Under the pieces are notes generated by a model. The model was not told where the DNA came from and did no database searches. It saw only the letters and a list, made by a program, of their open reading frames with translations. Shown piece after piece: positions 47,943 through 59,161 of a stretch of DNA of 64,000 nucleotides (positions are counted from its first letter, which is position 1; each line of letters begins with the position of its first letter). The DNA comes from Ornithodoros turicata (taxonomy: Eukaryota > Arthropoda > Arachnida > Ixodida > Argasidae). The translations under genes were made by a program, and so were the position numbers. The stretch lies in the NCBI RefSeq assembly GCF_037126465.1, contig NC_088209.1:12408052-12472051 (forward strand), in the 5' to 3' direction.

Positions 47943-48713
47943 TTCCGGTTTGAAATCCTTCCTCTGAACATTCGGTACCCAAGGTTGTCGGATCAGCTTG
48001 TTTTTCTCTCCTTGTGGGATGCGTTGGGTTGCAAAAGGCCTCGGAAAAGAACTGCTTGCGACGAATATGTGACTAAGCAAGCGCCCAACATTTCCATTTA
48101 CACGTGAGCAGTAAAAATTAAACACGTCAGAAACACGATAAATGAAGAAGGGGCATATGGCAGAACGGTGCCTGTAGGATTGGTCCTGGTTTGACAAATA
48201 AATGTAGTCCTGCTTTCTGGTAGTGCATGATTCACATGCACTCAGTGAATGCACGACATGATGCACATGCACGACATGATTCAGTACGGTTTCAAATCGA
48301 TTCACACTGTGAATGCAGTGTGCCGGCTCAGTATACCGTCGTCTATGTAAAATGCTGTCTATCTTATTTGGCTTCCTTTAAGTGTATCTTGCTGACACTG
48401 TGCGTGTGAAAAAAGCGGTTTTGGGAAGACAGTAGCAGGAGTACACCGCTTCTTCAACCTGCACGCTATTTGCAAGTGTTCATCAATTTCTCCTTCCTTT
48501 CGCTAAAAACGTTAATGCAGTCAACAGAAGTAAGCTATAAGCATATTAAGCATTTCCTGATAAAAGCACTTTTATGGGAGATATAAAACGGAAGCGTTGA
48601 ACCGGTTCGATTTATAGCGTGGCCGAACCTGAACTGAACCGGGACGAAATCCAAGGAACGCGAACCCGAACCGAACCCGTATTTTTTGCGGTTCGACACC
48701 CTGACTGTATACA
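47943..48713. other. Unrecognised sequence
   Basis: CATGCACGACATGATTCA-type short repeats at 48225-48280; GAACCGAACC words at 48590-48700 resemble a hAT MITE interior. No gene seen. Confidence 0.4.
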
Positions 48714-48961
48714 CACTCTTAGAAATGAACTTCACCGTATAGCACACTCCTAGCCAACCATCATGTCGAATGATATCGTTATCTGCCCTGATTTGTTGAA
48801 AACGAGAGGCGCACGCCTTTTTTGTGACACTTATGCTGTTCATAATTGTCACAAAAAGGCGTACGCCTCCCGTTTTCAACAAATCAAAGCAGACAACGAT
48901 ATCATCCGAGATGATGGTTGGCTAGGAGCGTGCTATGCGGTGAAGTTCATTTTTAAGAGTG
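48714..48961. mobile_element. Palindromic foldback MITE, complete copy, CA duplication
   Basis: Flanked by CA on both sides (48712-48713, 48962-48963). Arms of ~115 bp. Confidence 0.93.
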
Positions 48962-49955
48962 CAGGGTGTTTCACTTGGTAACGGTTACTTTTTTCTGGTA
49001 ACGAAGTAATGATTCAGTTACTTTTCAAAAAAAATTGTAATAGTAACGGAATCAGTTACAAAAATTGGTAACCCGTTACTGACGTTATACTCGTTCCTTT
49101 TCTTCGGCGCGGGGGAGCACATTTCTCGCACTCCGTGTGGCGCAATGCGTGGACCTGCGTGACCCACGACCACGTGTGACTCAAAGTATTATTGCAGACC
49201 CTCGCTGGATGTGTTGTTGACGTGCTGAATCGTCTTAAACGAAGGCCCTTGTCTTTTCTCTTGTTTCCGTAATCTCAGACCATCACTCCTGCCCAAGAAT
49301 GGGCACCAATTGTGATGGCTACAAAAAAACGCGTTTCGACTTCTAGCCTTTTCTTGTCTTTGCTAAGCTTCTGAGCGCCTTAAATTATGACGAAGTCCCT
49401 CGTCTGTTTTTAGGAACCGTTGGTGATCGGTGGCACGAAAACCGGTGTCTTTTCTTGTGTTTTCATGACCTCCGATCACCCCCACAGCAGATGTCTTCGC
49501 ACCAAAGAGAACGAAGATCACTGATGTAAATTTCGAGTATCAGCTTCTTGTGAAGTTGATGAGTTGAAGGCAAGTGACGGCATGTTTGTTGGCTCCTTTA
49601 ACTGTGCGGCGGTAACGTAAGAGTAACTCGTTAGCTGTGAGTAACGAGAGCTCGTTACATTTGTATGTTGGTAACGAGTAACGTATTTAGTTACTTTTTT
49701 CTGAAGTAACGGGTAACGGTATTTAGTTCCTATTTTTTGGTAATGGTCACAAGTCTGACCGCTATTACCAGCCGACCCATTTCAACGACTAAGCTTTTCT
49801 TTTCTTTTTTTTTTAGGAAGGCGTCACTAAGAGTTTCTTTTTTTTTTTTTTTCTGACCCTTTGTTCCAAGCGTAACCTGTCATCATGGGTCAGACGCAAA
49901 ACAGATGTTCGTGGGTTAACGTTCGTGGGTTCGTGGGTTCAGTGGGAATGTCAAC
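48962..49955. repeat. GTAACG-rich block, probable hAT MITE, then T-runs
   Basis: 48975-49080 and 49610-49745 are full of GTAACGGTTACTTTT and AACGAGTAACG words in inverted arrangement, as in other MITEs here; borders are unclear. Poly-T at 49802-49815 and 49838-49852. Confidence 0.5.
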
Positions 49956-51295
49956 GGGTGCGTTTTTTTATTCTACCCGGGTGACTCGGGGTAACCCTTA
50001 CTGGGCGAAAAATCGAGGGTGACGGAAGTGACGTTATAACTAGGGTTCGTGGTTTTCGGCATTTTCCGAAAAATGCCGGAAAACACCCCCCGAATGATTT
50101 TTTAAGATTCGGAATATTCCGAAAAGATACGAATTTCTCGTATCCTGACAGCTGCCATTCCTGGAACCGCAAAGGGAAATCCCCTTGGAATCTCCCTTTG
50201 TCGACTATTTCTCGAGCGTGGCATTATCTTCGGGCTGTGGCCTTGTTTCGTTGTGCGTAAACGCTTATAGGAGGATGACCTCAGCTCTGTTGATGAATCT
50301 CGTATGGATGATATAAAGCGCGAGTTTTTCGAATATTCTGCATGCCCTGCCCCTCAGGTGGATATATCTCCTATTCAGTTTTGGGCGACCCGTTCCAGCA
50401 CATGGCCTTTGTTATCGCAGTGCGCCTTAAGCATACTGGCTATTCCTCTTTCTAGCGCTAATCTTGAGCGCGCGTTCTCTAAACTGCGTGTTATTAATCG
50501 CAAGGACCGAGCCGCTATGACAGATGCGAGCATGATGATGTACGCTACGCTTGCATCTATTACAACAAGATGTAGTCCCATTGTTTGCTGGTTTGGCACA
50601 GGCAATAAAAGACATTGTTAATGAAACCATGAATCAATTCACTTCTTTTCGGTTCGTTGTTACTTCGCCCGCAAAATAGGCTCTCCTTCATGCGAAATAA
50701 ATAGATGCCCGTATTCGGGCATTTATTTTTTGGGCGGAATATAGATGACGAAAAAATCCGATTTATAGTCCCCAATATAGATGCCGATAAACACCCCCCG
50801 AATTGGGTTGATAATAAATGCCGAAAACCACAAACCCTAGTTATAACCTACCGGCGAAAATTCAACTCTCGTCGCTCGAGGGTTACTCTGGGTACCTACT
50901 CTCACTGACCCAGCTCAGCAGGTGGGTAGCAGGGGGTCATGACGTCAAAGGACGTCAAATGAGAGTCTCGCGACTTTTAACTTTCGGATTCCGAGCATAT
51001 TTCGGTGGTTTTAGCACGACTGTTGTTTCGTTGGATGCATGCCTTTTTCTTCCTTCGTCATCATCTTCCCCTTCGTCAAATGCGTCAAGCAGCACAAGTG
51101 CCGCAACTTCTACAATCATGTCCTCGTCAAAAACGTCGTCTGTCTCTGCCGCCATGTTCGCTGAGACGGGCGTAACTCGTAATGGGCGAAAATTTCTAAA
51201 CGGGGGTACCTACCCACAGGTCACGTGACATCTCACTCGGGTCACGGGGTGCGTAACCCGGGGGTTACCCGGGTAGAATAAAAAAAAACGCACCC
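49956..51295. mobile_element. TIR element (GGGTGCGTTTTTTTATTCTA ends) interrupted by a hAT element
   Basis: Left GGGTGCG(T)nATTCTACCCGGGT and right its complement; AAC flanks both sides (49953-49955, 51296-51298), suggesting a 3-bp duplication. Removing the hAT at 50041-50839 and one TSD copy leaves ~533 bp without clear coding potential. Confidence 0.85.
50041..50839 (+). mobile_element. hAT element with transposase C-terminal domain, 8-bp TSD
   Basis: Ends TAGGGTTCGTGGTTTTCGGC / GCCGAAAACCACAAACCCTA, exact duplication GTTATAAC at 50033-50040 and 50840-50847. Inside, 50304-50621 (+) encodes the hAT dimerisation domain: SPIQFWATRSSTWPLLSQCA, LSILAIPLSSANLERAFSKL and RKDRAAMTDASM. Catalytic core and zinc finger are absent, so this is an internally deleted, non-autonomous copy. 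Confidence 0.95.
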
Positions 51296-51298
51296 AAC

Positions 51299-51708
51299 AA
51301 CTTACCAGCGCCCTTCCCACTGCTCCCGAACGAGAGAGGCCTTGAGTCACCGCTAAAACAGATCACTCCGAAGATTCGTCAGAAATCCACAGTGGGCAAA
51401 GTGCGTGGGTGGCAATAACTTCACGGTTACTGTGCAAAGTTCTTTGCAAAGGTCCATGCGAGGAATCTTCCAAGTTTCCGGCAGTGTTCTGTGAAAGTGC
51501 GGGGACACATAGAGTAAAAATATATAAGAAACCAGACACTTCCGTAGCACAGCAACTTGCAACTTTTAGAGCGCCCTCACGGGCGTCTGACGTATAACCA
51601 ATTAAATCACGCGTAAGTAAATCTAAATTATTGTAATTAATCATCTACATTCTCAGTCATTAGTTACTGCAAGAATTCCTTTGGATAACATATAGGAATC
51701 TGATCACA
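51299..51708. other. Unrecognised sequence
   Basis: No gene or element recognised. Confidence 0.5.
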
Positions 51709-51710
51709 TA

Positions 51711-51958
51711 CACTCTTAAAAATGAACTTCACCTCATAGCACGCTCCTAGCCAACCATCATCTCGAGTGATATCGTTATCTGCCCTGATTTGTTGAAAAC
51801 GGGGGGCGTACGCCTTTTCTGTGACAATTATGAACAGCATAAGTGTCACAAAAAGGCGTACGCCTCCCGTTTTCAACAAATCAGGACAGATAACGATATC
51901 ATTCGAGATGATGGTTGGCTAGGAGCGTGCTATGACGTGAAGTTCATTTTTAAGAGTG
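51711..51958. mobile_element. Palindromic foldback MITE, complete copy
   Basis: TA at 51709-51710 and 51959-51960. First of a dense cluster running to 54.7 kb. Confidence 0.95.
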
Positions 51959-52079
51959 TAGGGCTTGTCAGGGATCTCGTCGCAAGTTCTGCCGCGCTTC
52001 CCAGAAATGGAATGCCGCGACAAGTCGTGTAATCAGGAAGCTATTAAAAGTTACGTGAGCTTGGATGTGAACAGACCTA

Positions 52080-52328
52080 CACTCTTAAAAATGAACTTCA
52101 CCGCATAGCACGCTCCTAGCCAACCATCATCTCGAATGATATCGTTATCTTCCCTGACTTGTTGAAAACGGGATGCGTACGCCTTTTCTGTGACAATTAT
52201 GAACAGCATAAGTGTCACATAAAAGGCGTACGCCTCCCGTTTCCAACAAATCAGGGCAGATAACGATATCGTTCGAGGTGATGGTTGGCTAGTTGCGTGC
52301 TATGCGGTGAAGTTCATTTTTAAGAGTG
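52080..52328. mobile_element. Palindromic foldback MITE, complete copy
   Basis: TA at 52078-52079 and 52329-52330. Confidence 0.95.
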
Positions 52329-52368
52329 TATGTTTCAGTTGTCGCGTGCCCCATTCTCTGCACCCCCA

Positions 52369-52619
52369 CACTCTTAAAACAATACTTCACCTCATAGCAC
52401 GCTCCGAGCAAACCATAATCTCAAACGATATCGTTATCGTCCCTGATTTGTTGAAACCGGGAGGCGTACGCCTTTTTTGTGACAATCATGAACAGCATAA
52501 GTGTCACAAAAAAAAGGCGTACACCTCCCGTTTTACACAAATCAGGGCAGATAACGATATCATTCGAGATGAGGGTTGGCTAGGAGCGTGCTATGCGGTG
52601 AAGTTCTGTTTCAAAAGTG
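52369..52619. mobile_element. Palindromic foldback MITE, complete copy, CA duplication
   Basis: CA at 52367-52368 and 52620-52621. More diverged ends (CTTAAAACAATACTTCACC). Confidence 0.9.
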
Positions 52620-52621
52620 CA

Positions 52622-53707
52622 GTTCAAACTGCTTCTCTGGTCACATCAAACGATTGACAAGACCGTTCGAGCGGGCGCGTGACTACTACCGAACGCGAGA
52701 GTACTTCGTCATCCAAACCGCGCTTTACAGAGGTTACCATGACCCCCATTCCGCACCCCCACGTAATGTCCTTACGCACCCTTGGGGATGTATCGAAATA
52801 AATAAATAAATACATATACGAAGCCGGTCACCACCTGCTGAAGCGCGCATGTATGCCACAGTTGTGCGCAAAATATCAAGGACGCACGTATGATAGCGTA
52901 GCGGAGGGGCAAGTGAGATCGCACGCACGACTCAAAACTGGGGCTCGTCTAGAACTGACTTCGTGTCACGTTACGGGCAGCTCCCTTGGGAGCAATCCCG
53001 CGCCGTAGCACTCCGCTTGATAGTCCCTTTTCATTCGTATTTACCGTTTTTCCTTCCCCCCCGCTACGCCCGCGACACAGTGTTGTTCGCTCGAGTCGTG
53101 TTGCGTTAACATCGTCTGATGAATGAATGCGTGTTCCTCGAGTGCCTCTTGCTTCGTCCGCTGTATATCTGATGTCATGGAAACGCCGGCTGGAAACAAC
53201 TGTGATCAATCGCGCCAATCACGGCGCATTACAGCCGTGACATCACCGCCTGTAGAACACTTGACATCGGTAGAGTGAAGAGGAAAGAAAAAAAAAAGTC
53301 AATTGGCGTGCTTGACTCCGATGTGTTCTGATCGGTGTTTCCCGAAAGAGCTGCAAAGAACTGGGTGAGTGCCTTTGTGCGCTGAGTTTGGACTGCTGTC
53401 ACTCAGCTCAGACTTATCGTTGCTTCTCTGGTTTTACATGCGTGTATACATGGTGGGGAAGGGGGTGGGGGAAGTTAGCTTTCCGCTGGATAGGCGGGAT
53501 CTTTATATCCACGTGGATAAATGTCGCCAACAAGGCGCGCTATACAGTCTGTTAGACCGTGCGGTGTTGTACTGTTGGGGACACGGTTAGCTAAAATCGC
53601 CTGTCAGCACTTCGCCGTGCGCGCATTACCTTTTTGAGTACACACACCACAATTTGCCACATTACATTTTTTTAGACTTCGTGTTGTGTCTGTCCCTTCG
53701 TGTTCTC
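52622..53707. other. Unrecognised sequence
   Basis: About 1.1 kb in which I see no gene, element or simple repeat apart from AATA repeats near 52795-52812. Confidence 0.5.
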
Positions 53708-53709
53708 TA

Positions 53710-54155
53710 CACTCTTAGAAATGAACTTCACCGCATAGCACGCTCCTAGCCAACCATCATCTCGAATGATATCGTTATCTGCCCTGATTTGCTGAAAACG
53801 GGAGGCGTACGCCTTTTTTGTGACAATTATGAACAGCATAAAAAAGCGTACGCCTCCCGTTTTCAACAAATCAGTGCTGCTAACAATATCATTCGAGATG
53901 ATGGTTCACTCTTAAAAATAAACTTCACCGCATAGCACGCTCCTAGCCAACCATCACCGCGAATGATATCGTTATCTGCCCTGATTTGTTGAAAACGGGA
54001 GGCGTACGCCTTTTTTGTGACACTTATGCTGTTCATAATTGTCACAGAAAATGCGTACACCTCCCGTTTTCAACAAATCAGTGTTGCTAACAATATCATT
54101 CGAGATGATGGTTGGCTAGGAGCGTGCTATGCGGTGAAGTTCATTTCTTAGAGTG
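53710..54155. mobile_element. Two abutting palindromic MITEs, first lacking its right end
   Basis: Copy 53710-53906 stops at GATGATGGTT and is joined directly to the left end of copy 53907-54155 (TA at 54156-54157). Both share an unusual right arm (AGTGYTGCTAACAATATC), pointing to a tandem duplication or unequal exchange between sister copies. Confidence 0.9.
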
Positions 54156-54208
54156 TAGTCTCGGGGTTTCACATTATGCATCATCTTCACCAGCTCACTT
54201 GCTTCCTA

Positions 54209-54434
54209 CACTCTATAAAAACAGAACTTCACCGCATAGCACGCTGTGCGCCAACAATTGCTACGAATGATAAGGTTATCGCTTCTGATTTGAGGAGGGA
54301 GGAGGGAGTACGCCTTGTTCTGGCAATTATCATATATCCAAATTGCCACAAAAGGGCGTACGCCCCTTCTCTCCTCGAATCACAAGCGATAACCCTATCA
54401 TTCGTGGCAGTGATTGGCGCACATTTTTAGAGTG
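54209..54434. mobile_element. Divergent palindromic foldback MITE (second subfamily)
   Basis: CACTCTATAAAAACAGAACT at the left and a TTTTTAGAGTG right end; arms with TTATCGCTTCTGATTTGAGG. TA at 54207-54208 and 54435-54436. A related copy is at 62480-62690. Confidence 0.9.
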
Positions 54435-54436
54435 TA

Positions 54437-54734
54437 CGCTCTTAAAAATGGACTTCACCGCATAGCACGCTCCTAGCCAACCATAATCTCGAATGATATT
54501 GTTAGCAGCACTGATTTGTTGAAACGGGAGGCGTACACCTCGTGCACCTCACCGCATCCCCATCCTTCAACCTCCTCTATCCTCCATCCGTCCGTCCTTC
54601 CTTTGTGTTTTGTTTTGCTATGCGTTCCTGTTTTTTTTTTTTTTTTGCTATAGTCGTGACGACGCCCACTTCTGTGTGGCCAACAACGGCGAGCCTATCC
54701 TGCCATCACCCCCCCCCCCTCATTTTTAAGAGTG
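54437..54734. mobile_element. Palindromic MITE with replaced centre
   Basis: Left arm CGCTCTTAAAAATGGACTTC to AGGCGTACACC, then ~180 bp of unrelated sequence (T-run 54629-54646, C-run 54709-54718), then only TCATTTTTAAGAGTG at the right. It shares a single TA with the element before it. Confidence 0.8.
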
Positions 54735-54736
54735 TA

Positions 54737-55240
54737 GCCATTTTTTCATAGACATTACCTCGGTTGCGCTAGAAAGTGTTGTGCCAATATTGTATCTGAA
54801 GGTGGACCATGTACTGCACGTGTTTATTACTCGAAAGGAATAGTCTTACAACACCTGGAGATTTGAGATTAGATAAACCATGGAGTGCTGATTTTAGACA
54901 AGCGTGTCCCTTACAGTACATAGTGGCGCCGCTATATACAACACTGCACACCTACAGACTTCGCTACTTCTTTTTTTTTTTTTCTTTTTCTTTTAGTGAC
55001 GGAGTAGCGATCTTTCAAAAAATTACATCTACATTCAAAACAGCTACCGCAAAAACCAGTTCCGCTATAAACATGGTTAGCGGAAACGTTCTATACGCTA
55101 CTGTTACCGCCAGTTTTCATAATACGAAAGTCATGGAACGCGGAGAAAAGAGAGCGTAATAACGGAAAAGCACAATTCTTCTTGTCATTCCTTTTACGAT
55201 CTTGTTAATTAGGCGGATTGATGTGTGACGATCTCCTTCA
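54737..55240. other. Unrecognised sequence
   Basis: T-run at 54969-54983 with GCTAC/GTAGCG words around it, like 27.78-27.9 kb; possibly a MITE fragment. No gene. Confidence 0.4.
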
Positions 55241-55244
55241 ACTT

Positions 55245-56115
55245 CACTAACCGTGTATCCACACGAGCGACATTCCCCGCAGAAGCGGAAGACACGAAAA
55301 ACGTCATAGCTTTCTGAGCGCGAGCGCTCAATGTCCAGTGTTCACGTACGCTGCTAATCGTGGGGAATATCCTGCGACACAGCCACAAGATATTCTGTAG
55401 CAGACGACAAGAAAGACGCGGACAGTGTCGTCTGCGAAGTGTCGTCTGCTAAGTGCGCAGTACGCCACTCCCGATATTCCGCACCGTGTGAATGCTCACA
55501 TAACACGGGACGGAATTTCGTCTCTGTAAGCAGTGTTTTTGCTTTTTCTTCCACTAGAATCTTCCGTGAGGATGTCGCTCGTGTGAATACACAGTAATAT
55601 TCATAAGCGAATCGCAATCGAACTTTTTTATCCCACGTGTTCGGAACACCACCAGTTATGTATAACATACCACACAACATGAAGGGATGTGCCTCAGGAT
55701 GAGAGCCCGCCGTGGTATGTTATACATGTCTGGTGATGTTTCGCATTTGAGCTTGTCCCATCCTACAGTTGGAAATACGACATGCATTGACAATTGCATT
55801 GATGACAATACACACATATGTGCGATAAAAATTCGATAGCGCTTAGCTTACAGAAGTTACTGTGTATTCACACGAGCGATATCACCACGGAAGATTTTAG
55901 TGGAAGAAAAAGCAAACAAACTGCTTACAGAGACGAAGTTCCGTCCCGTGTTACGTGAGCATTCACACGGTGCGGAATATCGGGAGTGGCGTACTGCGCA
56001 CTTAGCAGACGACACTTCGCAGACGACACCTGTAGCGTCTTTCTTGTCATCTGCTACAGAATATCTTGTGACTGCGTTGCAGGATATTCCTTACGGTTAG
56101 CAGAGTGCGCGAACA
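55245..56115. repeat. Large inverted repeat of the GTAGCAGACGACAG family
   Basis: 55245-55600 and 55855-56110 are inverted copies (TATTCACACGAGCGA, GGAAGATTTTAGTGG, GCAGACGACAC, CTGCTACAGAATATCTTG). The centre contains its own inverted pair GTTATGTATAACATACCAC / GTGGTATGTTATACATGTC (55655-55730). Confidence 0.85.
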
Positions 56116-56289
56116 CTGGACGTCGATCGTTCTTCTGTTCTTCCTCTCTTCTTCTCTTCGAGAAGGAGAGCAGCTTCTGTACGAAATATCGGCGTCTCCC
56201 GTCCTGAGGCACTTCCCTTCCTAATTCCTTACCGGTTCGCTGGATTTCTGCCCGTCTGTATACCGCACAATATGGTCTACCAAGTTTCT

Positions 56290-56800
56290 CACATACAGAG
56301 GGGGTTGGGGAAGGGGGAGGCACATTTTTATTTTGGCAGGATGAGGTCGGCTTTCTTGATATTTCTTGCGTAAATAATTCCTTAAGGTGTGTGAAGTTCC
56401 TGGGGCAGTCAGAGACAGGTGATGTGAGGTCAGAGGTCTTCCGCCGTCCCACCCATGATGCCACAGGTTGTTGAAGAGATCAGTTTCTCGAGGGTAGTTG
56501 AGAAGCGATGCGGTTATATCACCGCTGCGTGTGCCAAGTAATGTGGCAAGAAGGATGTTGGAACGTTTGAGGCTCGTCAAGCGAGACCTGGGCTTGTCGC
56601 TGAAGCACTTGGAACTGCGGCACTCGAGAAGAAGGCGTCGAATGTCTGCCTCAACGTTGCAAGTAGAACATAAGGGCATCCATAACTTAAAAACCCGAGA
56701 CTAGGGGACAAAAAACGACAACACAGATAAGGACATGGCCATAGCTGGTCGATTATGAACAGCTGTGCGGAGTGCGGGCGACGTTGAGGCGGAGCCGATG
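56290..56800 (-). mobile_element. LINE 3'-end fragment: finger-like C-terminal region
   Basis: Minus-strand frames read LIHRLRLNVARTPHS (56755-56800), then after a shift PLCSTCNVEADIRRLLLECR and SNILLATLLGT. This is the same C-terminal region as in the 19-kb LINE (LIHRLRLNVAFTPSY, CNECGVLANVDHILLRC). Stops and frameshift show it is inactive. Confidence 0.8.
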
Positions 56801-57180
56801 GATAAGAGATTCTTCCCTCAGTCATACAATCCTTTACGAAGCTAGCGTGAACGTGTAGATACTACACTTTCAACTTTGTTATTAGGAGGAGATAAACAAA
56901 GAAACAAAGCCTCGTGACTTTTGGAGCAGGAATACGAAAATATATAGAAGACGCAACGATATATCACTATAGGGACATCGCGCTCCAAACGTACGGTCGA
57001 CTTTGCTTTAAGCACTATCTGATTAAATCTCATACATCTCTTGTCTTTCTGAGTAAAAGGTTGAAACTTTATGGCCTCCGTATGTCGTCCACGTTATGTT
57101 GGTAACCCTGCCGCAGACTTGTAAGTAACGCGTTACAAGTAACTGTGTTACTATAGTAATGAATTATACGCTCCTATAAA
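56801..57180. other. Unrecognised sequence
   Basis: GTAACGCGTTACAAGTAACT words at 57120-57160 resemble hAT MITE fragments. No gene. Confidence 0.4.
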
Positions 57181-57187
57181 TATGCAT

Positions 57188-57375
57188 ACCGTTTCGGGTA
57201 TAAACGTCTATTCCCGGGGCGCATACCTTGTGAGGTATAAACACTGTACCTTCCTCAAGGTATACGGTAACGGTATACTATCGTTATGCCTTCCTGAAGG
57301 TATATTATTTGCACTTTAAGGTATAAACATATACCTCCAAGATGGTATGTTTTTGAAGACCTTGTGGTATAATTG
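57188..57375. repeat. Degenerate GGTATAAAC / TACCTTCC repeats
   Basis: GGTATAAAC, AAGGTATA and TACCTTCCT words recur about ten times in ~190 bp, many as inverted pairs (TACCTTCCTCAAGGTA). Likely the interior of a small transposon. Confidence 0.55.
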
Positions 57376-57791
57376 ACGAAAACGGTAATATTCGATTTAT
57401 TTCAGCGTCATATCCGAGGGGCGGCTTCCCATGCAGCCCAGGCTTCCCAAAGTTAAAAAAAAAAGACCAAAGGAACGATAACGAAACAAGAAAATACCTG
57501 GAGACGCTCGCGCACAAACTCACAAAGCATGGATGCGAATCGAATCGGAAATAAATTAAGTAACAATTAGCATCAAATTGAAAACGAAGAAGCAACGCCA
57601 ACAAATAAGCTGACACTCAAATGCACTCAGATGCATACAGGGCGGTCCACCGACCATGATAGAAATTCATAGTAAAAAACGTAGGCCCCGGAGAGACATG
57701 CGGTCAAGGGATTTTTTCTGCCAAGAACTTTGGCCACATATTGGTAACATTTTTATTTCATTTCAATTGACGGACAGTTAAATTCCTGAAT

Positions 57792-58666
57792 GGACCATTT
57801 CCGACAACGCGTATGCGCATGCTCAGCCCTTGAGTACGCCACCTTTGAGTGGAAAATATCGCTATGGACCCACCTGCGGGAGACTGACCAGCTCCGGTGG
57901 CGCAGCGGTAACGCGTGCGCTTGGAGACTGGGAGGTCCGCGGTTCGAATCCGCAGGCCGGCTGTGCCGTCTGGGGTTTTTCCTGGGTTTCCCTCAGATGG
58001 GTAATAGGCGTATGCCGGCACAGTTCCCCTGAAGTCGGCCCATGGACGCAGCTATCCTCCCCCCGAGCGGATTCCGCTCGGTCTTCCACTTCACCCTTTC
58101 CTCTCCACCACCTTTCCCTTCCCGAGAACCATGCCGCCTAATCAGGCAGGCAGACCTCTCGGGTTCCTCCCAACGACACTCCTCCTCCTCCTCCTGCGGG
58201 AGACTGTCATGTCCATTGTGGGGAGATAATCGGTTTCAAGGTTACGCGGACGTTCGAGGTCTGGTAATGAGTACAATGCGCTTTCACTCTTTCCGCATTC
58301 TTCTTCCAATCTTCTCTTGCTACTTGTGTTTGAGAAAATTTATTAGACGACTCATACTAAAGAGCACACTACGAGTACTAATACTAACATTAATACACAC
58401 TAATACACTAGTTGGAATTAGTTATAATGCACAAGATACAATGTATATATGGTTGCATGACTATGGGACTGTACATATATGACTACACAACTGTGACTAT
58501 ATACACATGACGACCATATTCGTCACTGTGACTATATACTACTGGCTGTATGTGGCTACTTTCCCACGCAATGTGCCAGTCCGAAAAGCGCGTCACCATT
58601 ATTGCGGGGAAAGACATGACGTTCGACACTCCGTCGCCAGGGGCGACGCGAATATGGGAATGGTCC
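57792..58666. mobile_element. Short-TIR element (GGACCATTYCC ends) carrying a SINE
   Basis: Ends GGACCATTTCC and GGGAATGGTCC, with AT on both sides as the only duplicated bases; removing it restores the host MITE (GAATTG). The SINE 57887-58192 lies inside. No transposase frame recognised. Confidence 0.65.
57887..58192 (+). mobile_element. tRNA-derived SINE, complete copy with 14-bp TSD
   Basis: A box TGGCGCAGCGGT, B box GGTTCGAATCC, body and pyrimidine-rich (CTC)n tail as in 25085-25375. Exact duplication CCTGCGGGAGACTG at 57873-57886 and 58193-58206. It has a GAGCGGATTCCGCTC hairpin (58062-58082) absent from the other copy. Confidence 0.95.
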
Positions 58667-58969
58667 ATTGGAGTCCGAAATTTTCCAAGGCAACCTAACG
58701 TTTCCTTTGCGGAAATGAGTTCCCCGTATAGTCATTTTACTCAGTACAGCACATAACCCCACTCGTAATACAATGGCAATTGTCGAAATAAATTCCCCGA
58801 AAATCCGTCGAAATGGCTCGTGATTTGAGCGCAAAGCAGCGAAGAAAGGAGGTTACATTGACACCGCCACACGAGGGGTGAAAGGAAGGGTTACAAGCCG
58901 TCGGGTGACCTCATTTTCGATAAGGTAGCTCTGATTCCCGCACTCACCGCAAGTGTTTGTTCCGTGGGT

Positions 58970-59151
58970 AGGGCTTCTGTGTTCACTCAATTTGAACGGG
59001 AGGCGGGGCCTTTTTGCCCTTATGTTCGGCATAATTGGTACAAAAAAAGCGTACACCTCCCATTTTCCTCAAATCAAGGGAGAGAACGTTGTCATTCGGG
59101 ATGATGGTTGGCTAGGAGCGTGCTATGTGGTGTAGCTAATTTTTAAGAGTG
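58970..59151. mobile_element. Right half of a palindromic MITE
   Basis: From the loop region (TTATGTTCGGCATAATTGGT) through TTTTTAAGAGTG, TA at 59152-59153. Left arm mostly lost. Confidence 0.8.
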
Positions 59152-59161
59152 TACCCCGCTA

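Larger units (their letters stand above)
57638..58918. mobile_element. Mariner-like MITE (copy 2 of 4837 family) interrupted by two nested elements
   Basis: 57638-57791 (CAGGGCGGTCCACCGACCAT start, TA at 57636-57637) and 58667-58918 are the two parts of the same element as 4837-5304; the right terminal repeat is lost at about 58918. The break is the element 57792-58666, which itself carries a SINE. Confidence 0.88.

Noticed and set aside
47458..48305. Minus-strand ORFs of 87-229 aa rich in Cys
   Set aside because: No domain order I recognise; they overlap the plus-strand frame with the SWIM-like pattern and look like its shadow.
51711..54734. CRISPR-like array of regularly repeated palindromes
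   Set aside because: Repeats are 250-bp mobile elements with 2-bp target duplications, spacing is irregular, and the sequence is a eukaryotic genome.
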